Below are positions 1 to 8,311 of a stretch of 60,118 bases of DNA, piece by piece. Under the pieces are notes generated by a model. It was not told where the DNA came from, made no database searches, and saw only the letters and a list, made by a program, of their open reading frames with translations. Source of the stretch: Prosthecochloris sp. GTDB taxonomy: Bacteria > Bacteroidota > Chlorobiia > Chlorobiales > Chlorobiaceae. The stretch is from positions 1-60,118 of the forward strand of contig JADMLA020000041.1 of assembly GCA_015482705.2 (NCBI GenBank), read 5' to 3'. How positions within the stretch are numbered: the first letter of the stretch is position 1; each line of letters begins with the position of its first letter. Both the position numbers and the translations under genes were made by a program.

Positions 1-2
1 TT

Positions 3-95
3 GACGGGATAACGATCGGTAAACTGCTCGGTGATCTCAAGGCACTTGATGATGGGAAAATATCGGGTAAATCGTTTGTATCGGTTAGACAATAA
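3..95 (+). CDS. 3' end of an unidentified gene
   Basis: One frame is open from the left edge to a TAA at 93-95 and encodes the last 30 residues of a protein ending in SVRQ. The fragment is too short to recognise a family. It ends 48 bp before the left end of the insertion sequence, so the element did not interrupt it. It may be the gene that once preceded gmhA, but I cannot name it. That it is coding is inferred only from the open frame and the plausible amino-acid mix. Confidence 0.35.
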   Translation, partial: DGITIGKLLGDLKALDDGKISGKSFVSVRQ

Positions 96-191
96 CATAT
101 TAGAAACGTGAACAGGGAGTGGTATGCAGTGCACAATCATGACTGAGACGTCCTGAAAACGGTTGACAAAAAAAAGAAGGAGAGTCAACCC

Positions 192-563
192 ATGGGCGTT
201 AACAAAAAGTACAGTGCAGCCTTCAAGCACAAAGTGGTGACCGAGATCGAAAATGGTAAATTCAGTATAGGTGAAGCCCATCGAGTCTATGAGATTGGAG
301 GTGGCACAACGATATACAACTGGCTTCGTCGTTATGGGAAAGGTCATCTGATCAACAAAACGGTGTTGGTGCAAATGAAGAATGAGTCGGACAGGATCAA
401 GCAGTTAGAGAAAGAGAAACGAGAGCTAGAAGCAGCGCTGGCAAAGACCCAGGTTCGTGTGGTGATGCTGGAATCGGTGATAGAAGTAGCCGAGAAAGAG
501 CTGAAAATAGACATTAAAAAAAAGTCTGGCTTAGAGCTGCCGGGCTTACCAGGGAACGAATGA
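192..563 (+). CDS. IS3-family transposase OrfA
   Basis: This 123-residue protein is the DNA-binding half of an IS3-type transposase. It has a helix-turn-helix in residues 5-50 (YSAAFKHKVVTEIENG, then TTIYNWLRRYGKG), followed by a leucine/glutamate-rich coiled coil at about residues 65-105 that would mediate multimerisation. A GGAGAG ribosome-binding site lies just before the ATG. The stop codon overlaps the orfB start (ATGA). Near the 3' end, the run AAAAAAAAG contains an in-frame A_AAA_AAG slippery site for making the OrfAB fusion. Confidence 0.9.
   Translation: MGVNKKYSAAFKHKVVTEIENGKFSIGEAHRVYEIGGGTTIYNWLRRYGKGHLINKTVLVQMKNESDRIKQLEKEKRELEAALAKTQVRVVMLESVIEVAEKELKIDIKKKSGLELPGLPGNE
518..524 (+). 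promoter_or_regulatory. Programmed -1 frameshift site in the transposase
   Basis: The heptamer A_AAA_AAG sits in the zero frame of orfA (codons 519-521 and 522-524). The -1 frame is open from here through to orfB at 560, reading VWLRAAGLTRER before the orfB Met. Sliding back one base would therefore join OrfA to OrfB into one protein, the standard way IS3 elements make active transposase. The element does not depend on it alone, because orfB also has its own overlapping ATG. Confidence 0.75.
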
Positions 564-1384
564 GCGCCTCGGGCAAGCCGACAGGCCTACAAGGCATATG
601 CCGAGAATTGGGTTATAGTCGGCAAAGCTACTACAAGGCAAGAGAACGAGAAGAGGCGCGTTCAAAGGAGTCGTTGCGTGTACTTGCAGGAGTGCGATCG
701 ATCCGACAGCTCTTGCCGGAAACAGGAGGGCGTAAGCTACAGAAGCATTTGAAGCAGCAAGGAATCCGGATAGGCAGAGATCGTTTGTTGCAACTGTTGC
801 GAGAACATGATCTGTTGGTGTCGAGGAAGAAAAAGTATTGCCGGACAACGAACAGTAGCCATGGTTTTCGGGTCTACAAGAACCTGATAAGAAACGACAG
901 GCCCAAAGGCCCGAAAGAAGTGATGGTAAGTGATATTACCTATCTGCGAACGGTGGAGGGATTCTGTTATTTGTCGTTGCTCATGGATCTGTATTCGAGA
1001 AAAGTTGTTGGCTATCATCTGAGCAAGAGTCTGGCGGTAGAAGGAAGTGTAGAGGCCCTGCGGATGGCCTTGCGAAGCGTCAACGAGCCGAAAGGGATGA
1101 TCCATCACTCGGATCGAGGTATCCAGTACTGTAGCAAGATGTACGCTGGATTGTTAGGCAAGCGAGGAGTAAAGATCAGTATGACCGAGGAAGCTCATGT
1201 GTATGAGAATGCCAATGCGGAACGACTCAATGGCATCTTAAAGCAAGAGCTGGGTTTGGGAGGTGTGATGCGGTCGTTCAAAGTGGCAAAGAAACTGGTT
1301 CGGGAAGCGATAGATTTGTACAACAATAAACGGCTTCATCTGGCATTAAATTATCGCACACCAGCTGAAGTTCACGCAGCTTAA
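560..1384 (+). CDS. IS3-family transposase OrfB (DDE integrase)
   Basis: This 274-residue protein is the catalytic subunit. The N-terminal part (about 1-100) carries the HTH_21-like region (GGRKLQKHLKQQGIRIGRDR). The integrase core follows, with the first catalytic Asp in MVSDITYL, the second in HHSDRGIQY and the Glu in ENANAERLNG, the D,D-35-E spacing of the rve superfamily. It is full length with no internal stop. The start overlaps the orfA stop (ATGA), so the product can come from translational coupling or from the -1 frameshift fusion. Confidence 0.92.
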   Translation: MSASGKPTGLQGICRELGYSRQSYYKAREREEARSKESLRVLAGVRSIRQLLPETGGRKLQKHLKQQGIRIGRDRLLQLLREHDLLVSRKKKYCRTTNSSHGFRVYKNLIRNDRPKGPKEVMVSDITYLRTVEGFCYLSLLMDLYSRKVVGYHLSKSLAVEGSVEALRMALRSVNEPKGMIHHSDRGIQYCSKMYAGLLGKRGVKISMTEEAHVYENANAERLNGILKQELGLGGVMRSFKVAKKLVREAIDLYNNKRLHLALNYRTPAEVHAA

Positions 1385-1571
1385 AAACTGTCAACTATTT
1401 CAGGACGGGACAAGTGAGGCAACTTTGCCAACAGGATGGAAGGTTGAAATTCCTGTTTGCAGGGGTTTTACTATATTATGCCTCGGTAAGTATCTATTAT
1501 CGGAATAGACGGTATTGTACATGAAGGGAAAATCCCAGGAGTTCGGCGGTTGTTGTGTTTCGGATAAATCA

Positions 1572-2156
1572 ATGGAGGATCTTGCACGTTCATCCCTGTT
1601 GTTCAGTGCAAGTCTCAAGCAAAAGGTTGCCGAAACGCAGAGTTCGGCGATTGTGGCCATGTCTCATGTTATTTCCGATTCTTTCAAGAGAGGCGGCAAG
1701 CTCTTGCTTTGCGGGAACGGCGGGAGTGCAGCCGATGCACAACATCTCGCAACCGAACTGACAATTCGTTACAGAAGCAGTGTTTCCAGGAGGGCTTTGC
1801 CTGCAATTGCCCTATCGACGGATACATCAGCGCTTACCGCTGGAGCGAACGACCTTGGTTACGACCAGGTTTTTGCTCGTCTGGTTGAAGCATATGGTGA
1901 CGAAGGGGATGTGATCGTCGGAATCTCTACCAGTGGCAACAGCAGGAACGTGTATAATGCACTCGAGCGAGGGCGCTCATGCGGACTGCACACGCTTGCC
2001 CTGCTCGGTGGAGATGGCGGATGTATCAGAGATGTTGCAGACCTTGCGGTTATTGTGCCTTATGCCGAAGCGGCAGACCGGATACAGGAATGCCATATCG
2101 CCATCGGGCATGTTATTGTCGACTGTATTGAAAGAATCATGGGGTATTGTGGATAA
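1572..2156 (+). CDS. gmhA: Phosphoheptose isomerase (sedoheptulose 7-phosphate isomerase)
   Basis: GmhA converts sedoheptulose 7-phosphate to D-glycero-D-manno-heptose 7-phosphate, the first step of heptose supply for lipopolysaccharide core. The SIS-domain signatures are LLLCGNGGSAADAQHLATEL near residue 48 and IVGISTSGNSRNV. The start at 1572 (MEDLARSS) gives 194 residues and fits the family N-terminus. An upstream ATG at 1521 or TTG at 1515 would add 17 or 19 residues. I see no strong ribosome-binding site for any of them. ribH follows after 32 bp, so the two may be cotranscribed. The IS element lies 100-150 bp upstream and could have separated gmhA from an older promoter. Confidence 0.88.
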   Translation: MEDLARSSLLFSASLKQKVAETQSSAIVAMSHVISDSFKRGGKLLLCGNGGSAADAQHLATELTIRYRSSVSRRALPAIALSTDTSALTAGANDLGYDQVFARLVEAYGDEGDVIVGISTSGNSRNVYNALERGRSCGLHTLALLGGDGGCIRDVADLAVIVPYAEAADRIQECHIAIGHVIVDCIERIMGYCG

Positions 2157-2188
2157 ATAGGCTTTTTAATTCCTAAACATTCAAGTAG

Positions 2189-2656
2189 ATGACCATTAAA
2201 ACAATAGAGGGAACGCTCGATGCAAAAAATACCAGCTTTGCACTTGTAGTTTCCCGATTCAATGACTTTATCGGCCAGAAACTTGTTGAAGGTGCGGTCG
2301 ACTGCATTCTCCGCCATGGCGGTGCAGAAGAAAATATTGAGATTTACAAATGCCCCGGAGCGTTCGAGCTGCCTGCAACAGCTAAGAAAGCTGCAGTGTC
2401 GGGCCGCTACGATGCCGTTATAACCCTTGGAGCGATCATCAGGGGGGCAACTTCTCATTATGATGTGATTGCGGCCGAGGCAACGAAAGGTATTGCGCAG
2501 GCAGGTCTTGAAACCATGATCCCGATTACATTCGGTGTATTGACCACCGATAATCTCGAACAGGCGATCGAACGGGCGGGAACCAAGGCTGGCAACAAGG
2601 GGTTTGACGCCGCGCTTGCCGCAATTGAAATGGTCAACCTCTATCGGCAGGTGTAG
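2189..2656 (+). CDS. ribH: 6,7-dimethyl-8-ribityllumazine synthase
   Basis: RibH condenses 5-amino-6-ribitylamino-uracil with 3,4-dihydroxy-2-butanone 4-phosphate to form lumazine, the penultimate step of riboflavin synthesis. At 155 residues it has the usual length. Visible signatures are VVSRFND near the N-terminus, PGAFELPATAKK (substrate loop), VITLGAIIRGATSHYDVI with the catalytic-region His, and the TFGVLTTDN segment. The family assembles as pentamers or 60-mers in the cytoplasm. It lies 32 bp after gmhA. There is no functional link to heptose synthesis beyond possible cotranscription. Confidence 0.95.
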   Translation: MTIKTIEGTLDAKNTSFALVVSRFNDFIGQKLVEGAVDCILRHGGAEENIEIYKCPGAFELPATAKKAAVSGRYDAVITLGAIIRGATSHYDVIAAEATKGIAQAGLETMIPITFGVLTTDNLEQAIERAGTKAGNKGFDAALAAIEMVNLYRQV

Positions 2657-2719
2657 CCCCCCGAATCGGCTTGTTTGCGGTGCTTGTAAGTCATTGAAAA
2701 ATGCTCTCGGCCATAAACC

Positions 2720-2926
2720 ATGCCGGAGGATTTCAGCCGTAAAGCTTTACTGACCATCGACGTCCAGCGTGATTATGTTTTGCCGGGTCCTCCGGCCGCT
2801 GTTGCTGTCTTCGGTTTTTATCGACAGGTGGGAGAGGAGCTTCTGTACATGGGCGTTCATCTTTATTCTACCGTGAACTGGTCAGGAATCTCGATTGGTG
2901 ACTGGCTGAATGAGGCTTTTCAATAA
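2720..2926 (+). pseudogene. Probable isochorismatase-family remnant
   Basis: A 68-codon open frame begins like a cysteine hydrolase of the isochorismatase family. KALLTIDVQRDYVLPG is the usual first strand with its catalytic Asp. The similarity then stops after about 27 residues, and the catalytic Lys and Cys regions are absent. Family members have 180-220 residues. The gap up to the histidine kinase gene is only 11 bp, so the rest has been deleted. I read it as a decayed gene, but a short unrelated protein cannot be excluded. Confidence 0.4.
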
Positions 2927-2937
2927 TGGATGGTTGT

Positions 2938-4980
2938 TTACTGCTCTTCCGGGTCCTGTTTCGACAGCCAGCGCTGTAAAGGAGCGGAAAGGGTTTCGGA
3001 AGAGAGGGGTTTGCTTATAAAGTCGTTCATGCCCGCCTTGAAACACATATCTCGATCTTCCTGGAGGGTATGAGCGGTCATGGCTACGATCGGGATACAG
3101 GGATCCACACGATCGAGCGATGAGGATCTGATGATTCGGGTGGCTTCTAGTCCGTCCATTTCAGGCATCTGGATATCCATCAAGATGAGATCATAGTCTT
3201 TCAGCTCCAGGGCTTTTATGGCTTCGGCACCATTGTTTGCAATATCCGCGGAGTATCCCATTTTGTTCAGCAATGCGATGACTACACGCTGGTTGATGAG
3301 ATTATCTTCAACAACCAGTATCGCCGGTTCTGCCTCGGCGTTCGACACATGAGCACGTGGTTTTTCTGTTTTATCAGGAGAGAACGGTAGACCTGTGTGC
3401 GTTTTAACCGTCGATGACAAAGGGTGGTTTTCATGGTCGGAAAACGGTATGGTAAACCAGAATTCGGAGCCTTTTTCAGGCTTGCTTCTCAGGCCGATTT
3501 CTCCACCCATGAGGTCTACCAGCCGTTTTGATATTGTCAAGCCGAGTCCCATTCCTCCATATTTTCGCGTGAAGGAGGAGTCGGCCTGAGTGAACTCTTT
3601 GAAGATCGAGCCCTGCATCTCTTCGGAAATACCTATGCCGGTGTCCTGAAAAGAAAAATAAAGCAGGTGGTTTCTGCTTGTTCTTTCCGATGCTGTGGCT
3701 GCTGTAAAATAGATACTGCCTTTTGGTGTGAACTTTATTGCGTTGTTTCCAAGATTGACGAGTATTTGTCTGAGGTATTCTTCGTCACAGGTAATGTGCT
3801 CGGGAATGTCATGGCTGATACGACTGCCGAAACGTAATTTTTTATCTTGCGCCTTGAGTTTGATGACTTCGATAATTCTCAGGAGAAGATCCCTGAGATT
3901 GAATGTTACCGTGCTTGCCTTTACACGGTTTGTTTCAAGACTTGTGTATTCGAGCACTTTGTTGATGATGTCGAGCAGTATATCGGCGCTTTGCCGAAGT
4001 GTATCGGCATATTCATGTTGTTTGGGAGTCAAACCGGTGTCGAGCAGCAGGCTTACCATGCCGGTTATGCCATTGAGAGGTGTACGGATTTCGTGACTCA
4101 TATTGGCGAGAAACTCTGATTTTGCGATATTCGCGGTTTCAGATTCTATAGCCATTCTGTTGGCAAAAGCAATTTCTTCTTCGAGACTGGTGTTGAGTTT
4201 TTTCAGCTTGGAGTACATCCTTCTGAGTTGAGTCTGCTGCCGTTTTTGCTCTGAAATATCGACAAAACTTTCAAGCAGGTACTCTTGGCCTTCGATTGTG
4301 ATGTACTTGACCGTTTTAAGGATGGTAAGCATTTTACCTCCTGCTTGAATAAGCTGTTGTTCTGAATCGGTCATTAATTCTTCATTGTCGCCAGGAGGAA
4401 TCATACCTATAAAAGGACAGCTCTCGTGTTCGTAGGAGCAGATGAACTTGCAGCAGGTTTTTCCTGTTATCTCTTCATGTGAAAGTCCGATAATCTTGCA
4501 TGCAGCTGGATTGACATCGAGTATACGGTGTGATTTTGCGTCGACAAGTACGATTCCGGATTGAACTGCCTTGAATATCGCTTCGATGCGTTCTTTGTGC
4601 TCACGAAGCTTTTCACGGCTCTGTTTTTGCTCGCTTATGTCGATACTCAACAATCCAAAGAGCTCATCTTTCTCTGCGGAAAGGGGGATGGAAAACAGAA
4701 TCATTCGGTAATACCGTTTATTCCCGGTGGACGGTGTGTATTCCTCGATAATGATGTTTTTCCTGTTTCTGGAAACACTCTGGAGCCCCTTTTTCAGGAG
4801 TAGAGCCTCTCTTCGGGGCATTATCTCCCATACTGCTTTTCCTGAAAGCGCTTCTCTGGGAATGGACAAAAGGTCTGCAAACGCGGTGTTCGCTGACAAC
4901 AACCGTCCCTCACTGTCAAACGTGCTCAGTGGCAAGGGCATATGCTCTACAAGTCTGTGCATCGACCAACATGTTTTCAA
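2938..4980 (-). CDS. Hybrid sensor histidine kinase with two PAS domains and a receiver
   Basis: At 680 residues this is a predicted soluble kinase, since no membrane segment is visible. In order it has PAS1 (about 10-120), PAS2 (about 130-245) with a cysteine cluster (KTCCKFICSYEHESCPF), a coiled coil, HisKA with the phospho-accepting His in FLANMSHEIRTPLNG (about 295), and HATPase_c with the N box NLGNNAIKF and the DTGIGI and GMGLGL glycine boxes. A C-terminal receiver (about 555-670) has its Asp in LILMDIQMPEMDG and its Lys in DFISKPL. No separate response regulator or Hpt gene is adjacent, so output must go elsewhere. The signal is unknown; the cysteines could bind metal or sense redox state. 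It is transcribed alone, towards ribH. Confidence 0.93.
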   Translation of the reverse strand: MKTCWSMHRLVEHMPLPLSTFDSEGRLLSANTAFADLLSIPREALSGKAVWEIMPRREALLLKKGLQSVSRNRKNIIIEEYTPSTGNKRYYRMILFSIPLSAEKDELFGLLSIDISEQKQSREKLREHKERIEAIFKAVQSGIVLVDAKSHRILDVNPAACKIIGLSHEEITGKTCCKFICSYEHESCPFIGMIPPGDNEELMTDSEQQLIQAGGKMLTILKTVKYITIEGQEYLLESFVDISEQKRQQTQLRRMYSKLKKLNTSLEEEIAFANRMAIESETANIAKSEFLANMSHEIRTPLNGITGMVSLLLDTGLTPKQHEYADTLRQSADILLDIINKVLEYTSLETNRVKASTVTFNLRDLLLRIIEVIKLKAQDKKLRFGSRISHDIPEHITCDEEYLRQILVNLGNNAIKFTPKGSIYFTAATASERTSRNHLLYFSFQDTGIGISEEMQGSIFKEFTQADSSFTRKYGGMGLGLTISKRLVDLMGGEIGLRSKPEKGSEFWFTIPFSDHENHPLSSTVKTHTGLPFSPDKTEKPRAHVSNAEAEPAILVVEDNLINQRVVIALLNKMGYSADIANNGAEAIKALELKDYDLILMDIQMPEMDGLEATRIIRSSSLDRVDPCIPIVAMTAHTLQEDRDMCFKAGMNDFISKPLSSETLSAPLQRWLSKQDPEEQ

Positions 4981-5184
4981 TTATGGTTCACAATAGTGCG
5001 TAACCATCATTGCCAATTTCTTCGATTTTCTTGTTGATATGTGGGGTGTGGCAGTGATATGAGTGGGGCAGAACTGCCGTAACAGAGGAATTTTACAAAA
5101 TATTACTTCAAAAATGAAATAATATTTTCACTTTATGGTTATATAGTTGTCGGGGTGTTATGTGAGGGGAAAATGGGCAGAGCT

Positions 5185-5895
5185 CTACGCTACAGTTTTG
5201 TAGCGTTTCATGGAGCTGGTGATGGCCGAGTAGGTTATGTCTTGTAGTTCCTGAGCGTTTTTATCTTTGGTTTCAATCGGTTCGCCTATAATGAGCTTTA
5301 CATTCGATTTACTTATTCTGAGACTTTTTTTCGGTGTTATGCGGTTGCTGCCGATAATCGTTACCGGTAAAATCGGTGTATGCGCTTTTTGGGCAATCAT
5401 GAATGCTCCTCGCTTGAACGGCTTGATCTCCCCTGTTTCCGATCTGGTGCCTTCAGGGAAGATGTGGACCGAGCGTCCGTTTTTCAGAACTTCCGAAGCT
5501 TTCAGCAGGCTTTTCAGGGCTTCTTTGTTTTGTCCTCGTTTGATCAGGACGTAGCCTGCCTGTTTAATGGCCCAGCCGAATATCGGAATTTTACCCAGTT
5601 CCTCCTTGGCCACGAAACGCATGTTGAGATGTATGGCGCCGAGTATGAGAGGGATGTCCGCCATACCGGCATGATTGCTTACTATTAAATAGTTTGTATT
5701 TGGGTCATAACGCTTTTCACCGGTTATCTCGATGCTTATTCCCATGAGCCGGGCACAGAAGCGGCCCCACCATGCAGCCATTCGGTGGAAACGGTCGCCT
5801 GATGGATCGATAAGGTTGACGACAAGCGCGATCAGTAATCCGAAGAACATTACCGGTATAACGATAAGGAAAAACAGAAGTGTCTGGAGAGTCAT
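5185..5895 (-). CDS. plsC: 1-acyl-sn-glycerol-3-phosphate acyltransferase
   Basis: PlsC transfers an acyl chain to lysophosphatidic acid, giving phosphatidic acid at the inner face of the membrane. The 236-residue protein starts with a hydrophobic segment (LLFFLIVIPVMFFGLLIALV). It carries the HX4D catalytic motif in NHAGMAD (about residue 75) and the glycerol-phosphate-binding FPEGTRSETGEI (about 148). It lies downstream of thrB and thrC on the same strand, separated from thrC by about 130 bp that include a 16-bp tandem repeat. It may be transcribed separately. Confidence 0.9.
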   Translation of the reverse strand: MTLQTLLFFLIVIPVMFFGLLIALVVNLIDPSGDRFHRMAAWWGRFCARLMGISIEITGEKRYDPNTNYLIVSNHAGMADIPLILGAIHLNMRFVAKEELGKIPIFGWAIKQAGYVLIKRGQNKEALKSLLKASEVLKNGRSVHIFPEGTRSETGEIKPFKRGAFMIAQKAHTPILPVTIIGSNRITPKKSLRISKSNVKLIIGEPIETKDKNAQELQDITYSAITSSMKRYKTVA

Positions 5896-5905
5896 GAATG
5901 AATAC

Positions 5906-5951
5906 TGTTGAGCTGTTTATTTGTTGAGCTGTTTATTTGTTGAGCTGTTTA
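5906..5951. repeat. 16-bp tandem repeat, three copies
   Basis: The unit TGTTGAGCTGTTTATT occurs three times in a row, perfectly apart from the last bases. It begins 10 bp upstream of the plsC start and lies between thrC and plsC. Nearby (5983-6014) are degenerate TTCAACA-type repeats that resemble its reverse complement. Copy number could vary by slippage and alter the plsC leader. I know of no function. Confidence 0.9.
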
Positions 5952-6027
5952 GGTGTTTCTTTTCTTGTTTCGTGTAAAATTCAACGATTCAACAAATCGA
6001 CAGTTCAACAATTACCTCTTTACTGTT

Positions 6028-7338
6028 TCAAAGCTTCATAAGAAATGCAGCGAGGTCTCTGTAGTCCGGACTCATAGGAATCGAGACCTTCCGTCTGTCG
6101 AGAACCTCCTGAAGACGGTCAGGAATCGAAATCTCCATATCCAGGGCTTTTTTTATCGCTTCGATGAATTTTGCCGGATGTGCGGTTGACATGACGGCGG
6201 CGGGTTCATCGAAATCCTCGTTGGTGGTCCTGAACTTTTCCAGTGCCCGGAACCCCACGGCCGTGTGAGGGTCCATGATATAGCCGAAACGGTCATAGAC
6301 GTCGCCGATCGTTTCAATCGTTTCATCATCGGTGACAGCGTAACCGGTAATGTCGGCAGCCATTGCTCGGTAGTCATCTCCATAAAAATGCCTCAGCCGG
6401 GCGAAATTACTCGGATTGCCTACATCCATCGCCGATGAAAGAGTTGCTACGGTCGGATTCGGTTCATACCGGCCCTCTTCGAGATAGCGGGTTACACTGT
6501 CGTTCGCATTGGAGCCTGCGATAAAATGGTTTATAGGGAAACCCATCATTTTTGCGAGAACCCCTCCGGTGAGGTTGCCGTAATTGCCGCTTGGAACCGA
6601 AAAAACAGCTTTTTTGCCCGGATACCGGGTTGCAAGCTGCAAAGATCCCCAGGCGTAATAGAATGTCTGAGGGATAAGGCGGGAAATATTGATGGAATTG
6701 GCTGATGTCAATGCAAGGCGTTGTTTCAGTTCAGCGTCCATGAACGCTTGCTTGACGAGGCGCTGGCAATCGTCGAAGTCACCACTCACTTCGAGTGCCG
6801 TTACATTGCTTCCGACGGTTGTGAGTTGCTGTTCCTGTAATCTGCTGACCTTGCCCGAGGGATAAAGCAGCACCACCCGTGTATTCGGTACTCCTTTGAA
6901 GCCGTATGCTACAGCGCTGCCGGTATCACCCGATGTGGCAACCAGGACGGTGATGAGCGTATGGTCTTCCTTTGCGAAATAACCGGTGAGGTGGGCCAGG
7001 AAGCGTGCACCGTAATCCTTGAACGCCAACGTCGGGCCGTGAAAAAGTTCTTCGATGTAGGTCTTTTTTTCCAGCCCTACAAGAGGAGTTTTAAACGTGA
7101 AGCAGTTTTCGACTATTTCCCAGAGCTTGTCATCGGATATCTCTCCTTCGTTGAACTTTTTCGCTATGGCGAATGCAATGTGATTGAAGGGTGCTTCCTT
7201 GAGCAGCTCGATTTCATCTATTGAAAACCTGGGAATTTCAGAAGGAACGTAGAGCCCTCCATCGGTTGCAAGACCCTCGAGAGTAGCTCTCTTAAGAGAT
7301 GCGGGTGTTGATTTTTTATTTGTACTGTAGAAAATCAT
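6028..7338 (-). CDS. thrC: Threonine synthase
   Basis: ThrC is a PLP enzyme that converts O-phosphohomoserine to threonine, the last step of the pathway. I use the ATG at 7338 (MIFYSTNK), giving 436 residues. A longer frame to 7413 would overlap thrB and add residues unlike the family. The PLP lysine is in TLAFKDYGARFL (about 105-115) and the phosphate-binding loop is SGNYGNLTGG. The N-terminal RATLEGLATDGGLYVP is typical of threonine synthases. It starts 10 bp after the thrB stop and so forms a thrBC operon. The partner thrA is 4 kb away on the other strand. Confidence 0.95.
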   Translation of the reverse strand: MIFYSTNKKSTPASLKRATLEGLATDGGLYVPSEIPRFSIDEIELLKEAPFNHIAFAIAKKFNEGEISDDKLWEIVENCFTFKTPLVGLEKKTYIEELFHGPTLAFKDYGARFLAHLTGYFAKEDHTLITVLVATSGDTGSAVAYGFKGVPNTRVVLLYPSGKVSRLQEQQLTTVGSNVTALEVSGDFDDCQRLVKQAFMDAELKQRLALTSANSINISRLIPQTFYYAWGSLQLATRYPGKKAVFSVPSGNYGNLTGGVLAKMMGFPINHFIAGSNANDSVTRYLEEGRYEPNPTVATLSSAMDVGNPSNFARLRHFYGDDYRAMAADITGYAVTDDETIETIGDVYDRFGYIMDPHTAVGFRALEKFRTTNEDFDEPAAVMSTAHPAKFIEAIKKALDMEISIPDRLQEVLDRRKVSIPMSPDYRDLAAFLMKL

Positions 7339-7348
7339 GAGAGTGTGC

Positions 7349-8311
7349 TTAAATGATTTTTGCGCCTTCTTTGCAGACAGGTGAAACCCATATATCGGAC
7401 TGGAGTTTTTCACGTATGCTCGAAAACGCCTGCTTCATTGCCTCTCCTACCTCGCAAGCTGTTTCATATGAGGAAGAAAAGGCAAAGATTGATGGGCCGG
7501 ATCCGGCAATACTGCATCCAAGCGCGCCAGCTTCGAGAGCTGCGTTTTTGACATTGTAAAAACCAGGAATCAGTGGCGCTCTTTTGGGCTCGGCAATTGC
7601 ATCGACAAGAGACCGTCCTATCAACTCGTAATCGGATGTTAGCAAGCCGGAAATGAGCGCCCCTACATTACCCCACTGCTCAGTCGCTGTTTTAAGGGAA
7701 ATCGTACGGGGCAGGACAGAACGCGCATATGCTGTCCTCACCTCGATGTGCGGGTGAGCGAGTGTGCAAAAAAGATTGTCGGGGGGTGGAATCGTAACCA
7801 GGTCGATCGGGTTGTAGCTTCGTATCAGTACGAAATTGCCAAGCATGGCCGGCGCTGCATTATCAGCATGTGCGGACCCGCAAGCCACGCGTTCTCCTTC
7901 AATGGCGAAGTGTACGAGCTCCATTTTGCTGCAAGGATTTCCCATCAGTTCATTAGCGGCAACCAGCGCTGCTGCTGCACTGGCAGCACTGCTGCCCATG
8001 CCGCTGCTGAGGGGAAGGTTTTTTTTGAGCTGAAGCTCGATATGGCCTTCGAAATCGATTCCTTTATTGGTTCTGATGTATTCGAGGAATTTGAGAACAA
8101 CGAAGCTGGAGGTGTTTTTCTTAGGATCTCTCGGTAAGGCTCCGCCGTCGCCCGTGATCGATGTTATCGATACAGGGAGGAGATCTGTCCTTTTTTCTCT
8201 TTGGGTCAGAATTACCTCGTCACCCGGCTCCGTAATGGCAAACCCGAGAACATCAAAACCACAGGCGACATTTCCGATGGTTGCCGAAGCAAATCCAGTG
8301 ACAGTTTTCAT
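7349..8311 (-). CDS. thrB: Homoserine kinase
   Basis: ThrB phosphorylates homoserine to O-phosphohomoserine with ATP. The 320-residue GHMP-family kinase shows the ATP-binding loop LPLSSGMGSSAASAAAAL (about 95-115), an N-terminal ASATIGNVACGFDVLGFA substrate motif, and the C-terminal glycine-rich GCSIAGSGPSIFAF. It is first in the leftward thrB-thrC unit. About 300 bp separates it from the divergent atpA, and both promoters must lie there. Confidence 0.95.
   Translation of the reverse strand: MKTVTGFASATIGNVACGFDVLGFAITEPGDEVILTQREKRTDLLPVSITSITGDGGALPRDPKKNTSSFVVLKFLEYIRTNKGIDFEGHIELQLKKNLPLSSGMGSSAASAAAALVAANELMGNPCSKMELVHFAIEGERVACGSAHADNAAPAMLGNFVLIRSYNPIDLVTIPPPDNLFCTLAHPHIEVRTAYARSVLPRTISLKTATEQWGNVGALISGLLTSDYELIGRSLVDAIAEPKRAPLIPGFYNVKNAALEAGALGCSIAGSGPSIFAFSSSYETACEVGEAMKQAFSSIREKLQSDIWVSPVCKEGAKII

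Larger units (their letters stand above)
144..1412 (+). mobile_element. Complete IS3-family insertion sequence
   Basis: Two overlapping transposase genes are bounded by imperfect terminal inverted repeats. The left end (from 144) reads TGAGACGTCCTGAAAACGG followed by TTGACA. The right end (to 1412), reverse-complemented, reads TGTCCCGTCCTGAAATAG followed by TTGACA. Both ends finish in the TG/CA dinucleotides usual for IS3 elements, giving about 1269 bp. I see no target-site duplication: the triplets next to the ends are GAC and AGT. The element lies between the unidentified gene end and gmhA, and both reading frames are intact, so it may still be active. Confidence 0.85.

Noticed and set aside
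6028..7413. Longer thrC frame starting at 7413
   Set aside because: The extra N-terminus overlaps thrB and does not resemble threonine synthases. The Met at 7338 starts the family motif region and follows the thrB stop by 10 bp.
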